Source: Endomychus coccineus
Taxonomy: Eukaryota > Arthropoda > Insecta > Coleoptera > Endomychidae
Reading direction: 5' to 3'
Assembly: GCA_958510875.1 (NCBI GenBank)
Contig: OY294068.1
Location: 166,169,962-166,233,961, forward strand
Length of the DNA: 64,000 nt
The first letter of the stretch is position 1. Each line of letters starts with the position of its first letter. Shown here in pieces: positions 60,159 through 64,000 of the stretch. The notes beneath the pieces are model-generated. The model ran no database searches. It had not been told where the DNA came from and saw only the letters and a list, made by a program, of their open reading frames with translations. The translations under genes were made by a program, and so were the position numbers.

Positions 60159-61314
60159 TGAGGGCATGGTGAAAAGTCTCTGGAAAATAAAACAGATGGC
60201 GCCACAAACAAAAATCCCTTGTGACATTTGTGATACACCATATTTAACTAGAACGCATTAAAATTGTAAGACTGATATGTCATTCAGTTCTGTTTTGACA
60301 CCCATCGAAAACAAGCAACCTTGAAGATTTTTGTAAACGTAGAAAGAAGTGAAGTGGATTTCTTCGCATCTTGATCTTGCCTGGAAAAAACAGTACACAA
60401 GCCAAAGCATCGTTTGTTAAACGTTATGGGGACTCTTCACAATCGATTGGAACGATTCATAAGTGGCTTACTGATTTTCGTTGTGCTAATATGACCACAA
60501 AGAACGCCGAACGTTCTGGTCGTCCAATTGAGGTAACAACGCCAGAAATCGTCGATAAAATCCATGGTATGATATTGGACGATCGGCGAGTTAAAGTGCA
60601 CAAGATTGCTGAGGCTATGGGCATATCTACCGAACGGGTACGGAACATTTTGCATTACTTTTTTGTATATGAGAAAGCTATCTGCCAGATGGGTGCCGCA
60701 TTTGCTCTCTGTTGACAACAAGCGCGACCGTGTGACAACTTCAAAGGAGACCACACCAAAGACCAAAGAACAGTCGGAAGAGTGAACTTGTCCTGGCGAA
60801 TCGAGCCGAAAAAGATCAAAGTGGGTTTATCGGCCAACAAAGTCATGGTGACAGTTTTTTGAGATGCACACGGTATCGTCTATATCGATTACCTTGAAAA
60901 GGGTGAAACGATCACCGGCGTATATTATGCAGAGCTGTTGGATCGATTCAACGCCGATTTGAAGATAAAGCGGCCTCGTTTCGCGAAGAAAAAGTGCTCT
61001 TCCGCCAAGACAACGCACCGGCGCACAGGTCCGCAGTCTCAATTGCAAAATTGCATGAATTACACTACGAATTGGTTCGTCATCCACCGTATTCTCCAAA
61101 TTTGGCCTCCCGCGAAGGAAAGAGATTTGGCTCTAACGGTGAGGTCATCATTGGAACAAACGCCTATTTTGAAGGATTGCCGAAGACGTATTTTTGCAAG
61201 GGATCGAAAACTTAGGAAAACGTTGGACGAAGTGTATTGGGCTACAAATAGATACGTTTCGACTAAATAAATCATTTCTTGTTTCATTTTCAGGAAATTT
61301 TCACCTTTCCCTCT
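60159..61314 (+). mobile_element. mariner element (DD34D type), inactive
   Basis: The ends are TGAGGGCATGGTGAAAAG and the complement of AGAGGGAAAGGTGAAAAT, flanked by TA on both sides. The element is 1,156 bp, a little under the usual 1.3 kb. It contains a broken transposase on the same strand. Confidence 0.85.
60371..61270 (+). pseudogene. mariner transposase, frameshifted
   Basis: HTH part: GKNSTQAKASFVKRYGDSS, IHKWLTDFRCANMTTKN, AERSGRPIEVTTPE and VHKIAEAMGISTERV. After frame changes near 60660 comes SANKVMVTVF, then TGA and DAHGIVYIDYLEKG (first Asp block). Next are RQDNAPAHRS (second Asp) and HPPYSPNLASREGKRFG. In this last block the usual S-P-D-L-A-P-S-D is reduced to SPNLA, so the third catalytic Asp is deleted. 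The tail TLGKRW...Y is recognisable. Normal length is about 345 residues. Dead. Confidence 0.85.
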
Positions 61315-61949
61315 TATTAATGGAATTCAATTGAAAATGATACGTTGATATATCCTGGTAAATTTTCGTTTCTGGATTATACCATTAATTGCATCTCATT
61401 AAAATGTTCGTCTTAAATGTATTGTGGATCTGTTTTGCCACTTTTTACTGTGTTAAGGATTAATGGAAAATAACTGCATACCTGCAATTTTTCGATTTGA
61501 ACTATTAATTTGCCAAGAAGATTTGCCTGATTCTTTTTCCTAGTTTTATATTATTTTTGTAATTATGTAAGTAGTTGTGAGTCAGTTTCAATTCTTATAT
61601 CAATAAATGCCAAAAGGTAGGTAGATATTTGCAATAGAACATTTTCGTTGTTTTACTCACGCGGAAGCTTACATTCTCGTCATGGGAAAATTATAAACAC
61701 GTTTCTGGGTTATTATCCGTTCTTCGATTTGATCTAGAAACCAGAAATAATTCAGTCTCAGTGTGGGCAGATTTCGCTATATGAAATGACTGCTAACTGC
61801 TTAATTATTTATAGTTTTTATTGGAATCAGGCTAATTCAATCGGAAGTAGGCGATGAATTTAACTATATTCGTATAAACTATAATTTGTGAATTCTAGAA
61901 AGTATTTTTTAACACAACACACACGATTATGGCTCACTGTGGCTAAAGC
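61315..61949. other. No gene recognised
   Basis: AT-rich, no supported exon or repeat end. Confidence 0.35.
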
Positions 61950-63930
61950 CATGGCCCTGGGGCATCCATCACTTCGGAAATAAAGGGCAGATTCTTGATT
62001 CTCTCTAGAACATCGTAGAAAGATGGGAGATCTCTCCCTTTTCTATAGATATTTACCTGCTCGGTGTTCATCAGAGATCTGACAACTGAAAGAGACGATG
62101 GACAGAGTGATCGTCGTAATGGTGACTTTTGTCTGCCCTCCGACATAGTTAATTATGACAAGGTTAAGTGGGCCATATCCGGGTTCGCACCGTACAAATC
62201 ACCAGGCGAAGAGGGTCAGGAAATTATTGGTGAAAATTTCCGCATAGCCACTGGCTTCATTCCAAAGCTATGGCGGGCAGTGAAAGTCGTGTTCATTCCG
62301 AAGGCGGGTAAAACTGATTATACCCAAGCTAATAGGGCATTCCGCCCTATTAGTCTAACCTCATTCCTATTAAAGGCAATGGAGATACTGATTGACAGAC
62401 ACTTGAGAGATGGCCCACTGAAGGTCCATCCCTTACACTGTCGTCAACACGCCTACCAGCCTGGCCTCTCGACTGAAACAGCCTTGCATCATCTAGTCAC
62501 AAGAACACGCCCTGGGAGTATTTATGGACATCGAAAGGGCATTTGATAATAAGTCCGACGAGTCTATCTGCTCAGCCGCTGAGAAGCAATATCGAGTGAG
62601 GAAGGCCTTTGCTTCATTTTGGGCGTGCAGAAGAGCTTTCAGCAGCACATGGGAATTACAGCCAAAGATTCTTTATTGGATCTATACCGCCGTGATCAGA
62701 CGTGTTATGGTCGGGGACACGGACTGGTATATCCCAGCGCCCACTGAACCGACTGCAGCGGCTTGCATGCGTAGCGGTATGAGATCGCCTCCAACGAGAG
62801 CCGTTGAAGCTCTCGCCGGATTACCACTCTACACTCATACATAAAAACTGAGGCCATGAGAACGGCGTATAGGTTAAAGGGCCTAGGCCACTGTACCAAA
62901 ACGCAATGCTCTCGTGGACACACATAGATTTTAAGTGAGTCAATCTTTAAATGGCCCATTATCTTGCTTCATTTCCACTAATTTACTGGAAATGAAGCAA
63001 GATAGCCTGTGCCCAGCTATATGTCTCACTTCTCTCAAAATCCACATCCCGGATAGAGGAGATTGGAGTAACGAAACTTTCACCCTACTGCCACCAGACG
63101 GGCTCGTATTGTTCACAGATGGATCTAAGGTAGGTCAGGCTTCTGGGGCGAGAGTGTAGCTAAAAAGCCGAAGGTAACTATCAGAGTAACTCTAGGCGCT
63201 TACTGCACGGTTTTTCAGGCTGAAGTCTACGCAATATTGACTTGTGCCATGGAGAACCTGCGAAGAAACTATATAAATAAGCGCATATATATTTCCACAG
63301 ACAGACGGTCGGCTGTGGGAGCTCTCAAATAACCCAGAGTCACATCAAGGCTTGTCAAAGAATGCAGGGATACACTGACTGAACTAGCCAGGAGAAACGA
63401 AGTTCAACTCATCTGGGTCCCTGGACACAGTGGAGTTGGAGGAAACGGAATAGCCGACTCCCTGGCCAGATGAAGGCCTGCCGGGGAGGAGCCATTCTCG
63501 CTCTTCTGGGCCAATTGAATGAAGAGAATCACCACGCATGACGCAGGTCAAGCTCTTTATCAAGATAACCTGTACCTAGGCTCTCAAAGAAACTCCTTTC
63601 TTTGAACAGAAGGGACGTCAGAGAGATAACTGGAATCCTAACTGGTCACAGTCGTCTTAACAAACACCTTCAAACTATGGGCATCACAGATGACCTGCAA
63701 TATGTAGGGAGGTGGAAGAAACTGCCTCTCACATCCTGTTGGAATGCCCAGCATTAGCAACCATCAGGCACCGACTCTTCGGAGAATCAAAACTGATCCC
63801 AGAAGAACTTATGGAAGCCAGCACTGACAATATTCTGGGTTTCTGGGCCACGAACCTGCTAGAATAGAATAGGCTTCTGCCCATGGGACACACAATGGGC
63901 CCAACTAAGTGGCCTAAGGGCAATTGGGGG
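61950..63930 (+). pseudogene. Non-LTR retrotransposon (I/R1/jockey group) with RT and RNase H, deleted
   Basis: RT fingers: KSPGEEGQEIIGENFR, KVVFIPKAGKTDYTQANRAF, then RPISLTSFLLKAMEILIDRH and HPLHCRQHAYQPGLSTETAL. MDIERAFDN (motif A) follows directly, after which the YADD region is deleted. The post-RT segment (LQRLACMRSGMRSPPTRAVE type) continues from about 62600. RNase H: PDGLVLFTDGSKV at 63095-63135 (first Asp) and QLIWVPGHSGVGGNGIADSL at 63406-63465. A CCHC-like end, EETASHILLECPALATIRH, ends at a TAG near 63867. Frames are broken many times. The order RT-RNase H places it in the I/R1-like group. The 3' end is not obvious. Confidence 0.8.
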
Positions 63931-64000
63931 CTAAGCCCCCTCCCCTCATACGATGAACGATGAACTCGTCTGTTGTTCTTCTCCGCTAACAGACTTCATT

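Overview
The window is AT-rich animal DNA, most likely from an insect. It has spliced genes with introns of up to 27 kb, a PDGF/VEGF-related (Pvf-type) growth-factor gene, and many mariner, hAT, Penelope-like, jockey/I/R1-like and LTR elements. There are no operons, prokaryotic signals or CRISPR arrays. I cannot name the species or order.

Two host genes can be reconstructed from splice sites and matching phases. (1) On the minus strand, 11909 to 2778, a complete six-exon Pvf-like gene encodes about 305 residues: signal peptide, PDGF/VEGF cystine-knot domain with a P-Q-C-x4-R-C-G-G-C-C core, and a Cys-rich tail. It includes a 24-nt microexon and has a poly(A) signal just past the stop. (2) On the plus strand, from 25542, three exons (25542-25656, 31877-32073, 59046-59281) join in phase. 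They encode the N-terminal part of a secreted or membrane protein with a signal peptide and a Thr-rich ectodomain; the gene runs out of the window. Its second intron is about 27 kb. An NTF2-like ORF lies inside a Pvf intron on the opposite strand.

Most of the rest is layered transposon debris. 0.5-2.4 kb: mariner-type element with about 600-bp inverted arms, inserted in a repeat whose uninterrupted copy is at 28.5 kb. 7.1-8.3 kb and 9.2-10.7 kb: two fold-back elements in Pvf introns. 13.7-19.5 kb: jockey-like non-LTR fragments, tRNA-like heads and a hAT scrap. 22.1-25.2 kb: mariner-like element split by a hAT element. 26.7-38.7 kb: several Penelope-like (PLE) RT and GIY-YIG fragments, with a dispersed unit carrying a hammerhead-ribozyme-like core. 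60.2-61.3 kb: inactive mariner. 62-64 kb: non-LTR element with RNase H.

The dominant feature is 38735-58541: a 19.8-kb array LTR-internal-LTR-internal-LTR with 2,676-bp LTRs and 5.9-kb internal regions, flanked by a 4-bp TTAT duplication, sitting in the 3' tail of a PLE inside intron 2 of the plus-strand gene. By inspection the repeated units differ by one base in a poly-G run. A primer-binding site, a purine tract and the env position show that the element reads on the minus strand. It has no recognisable gag or pol, but keeps a broken envelope-type glycoprotein gene that resembles chuvirus-like glycoproteins. This young, apparently non-autonomous, envelope-bearing tandem element is the most unusual thing in the window.
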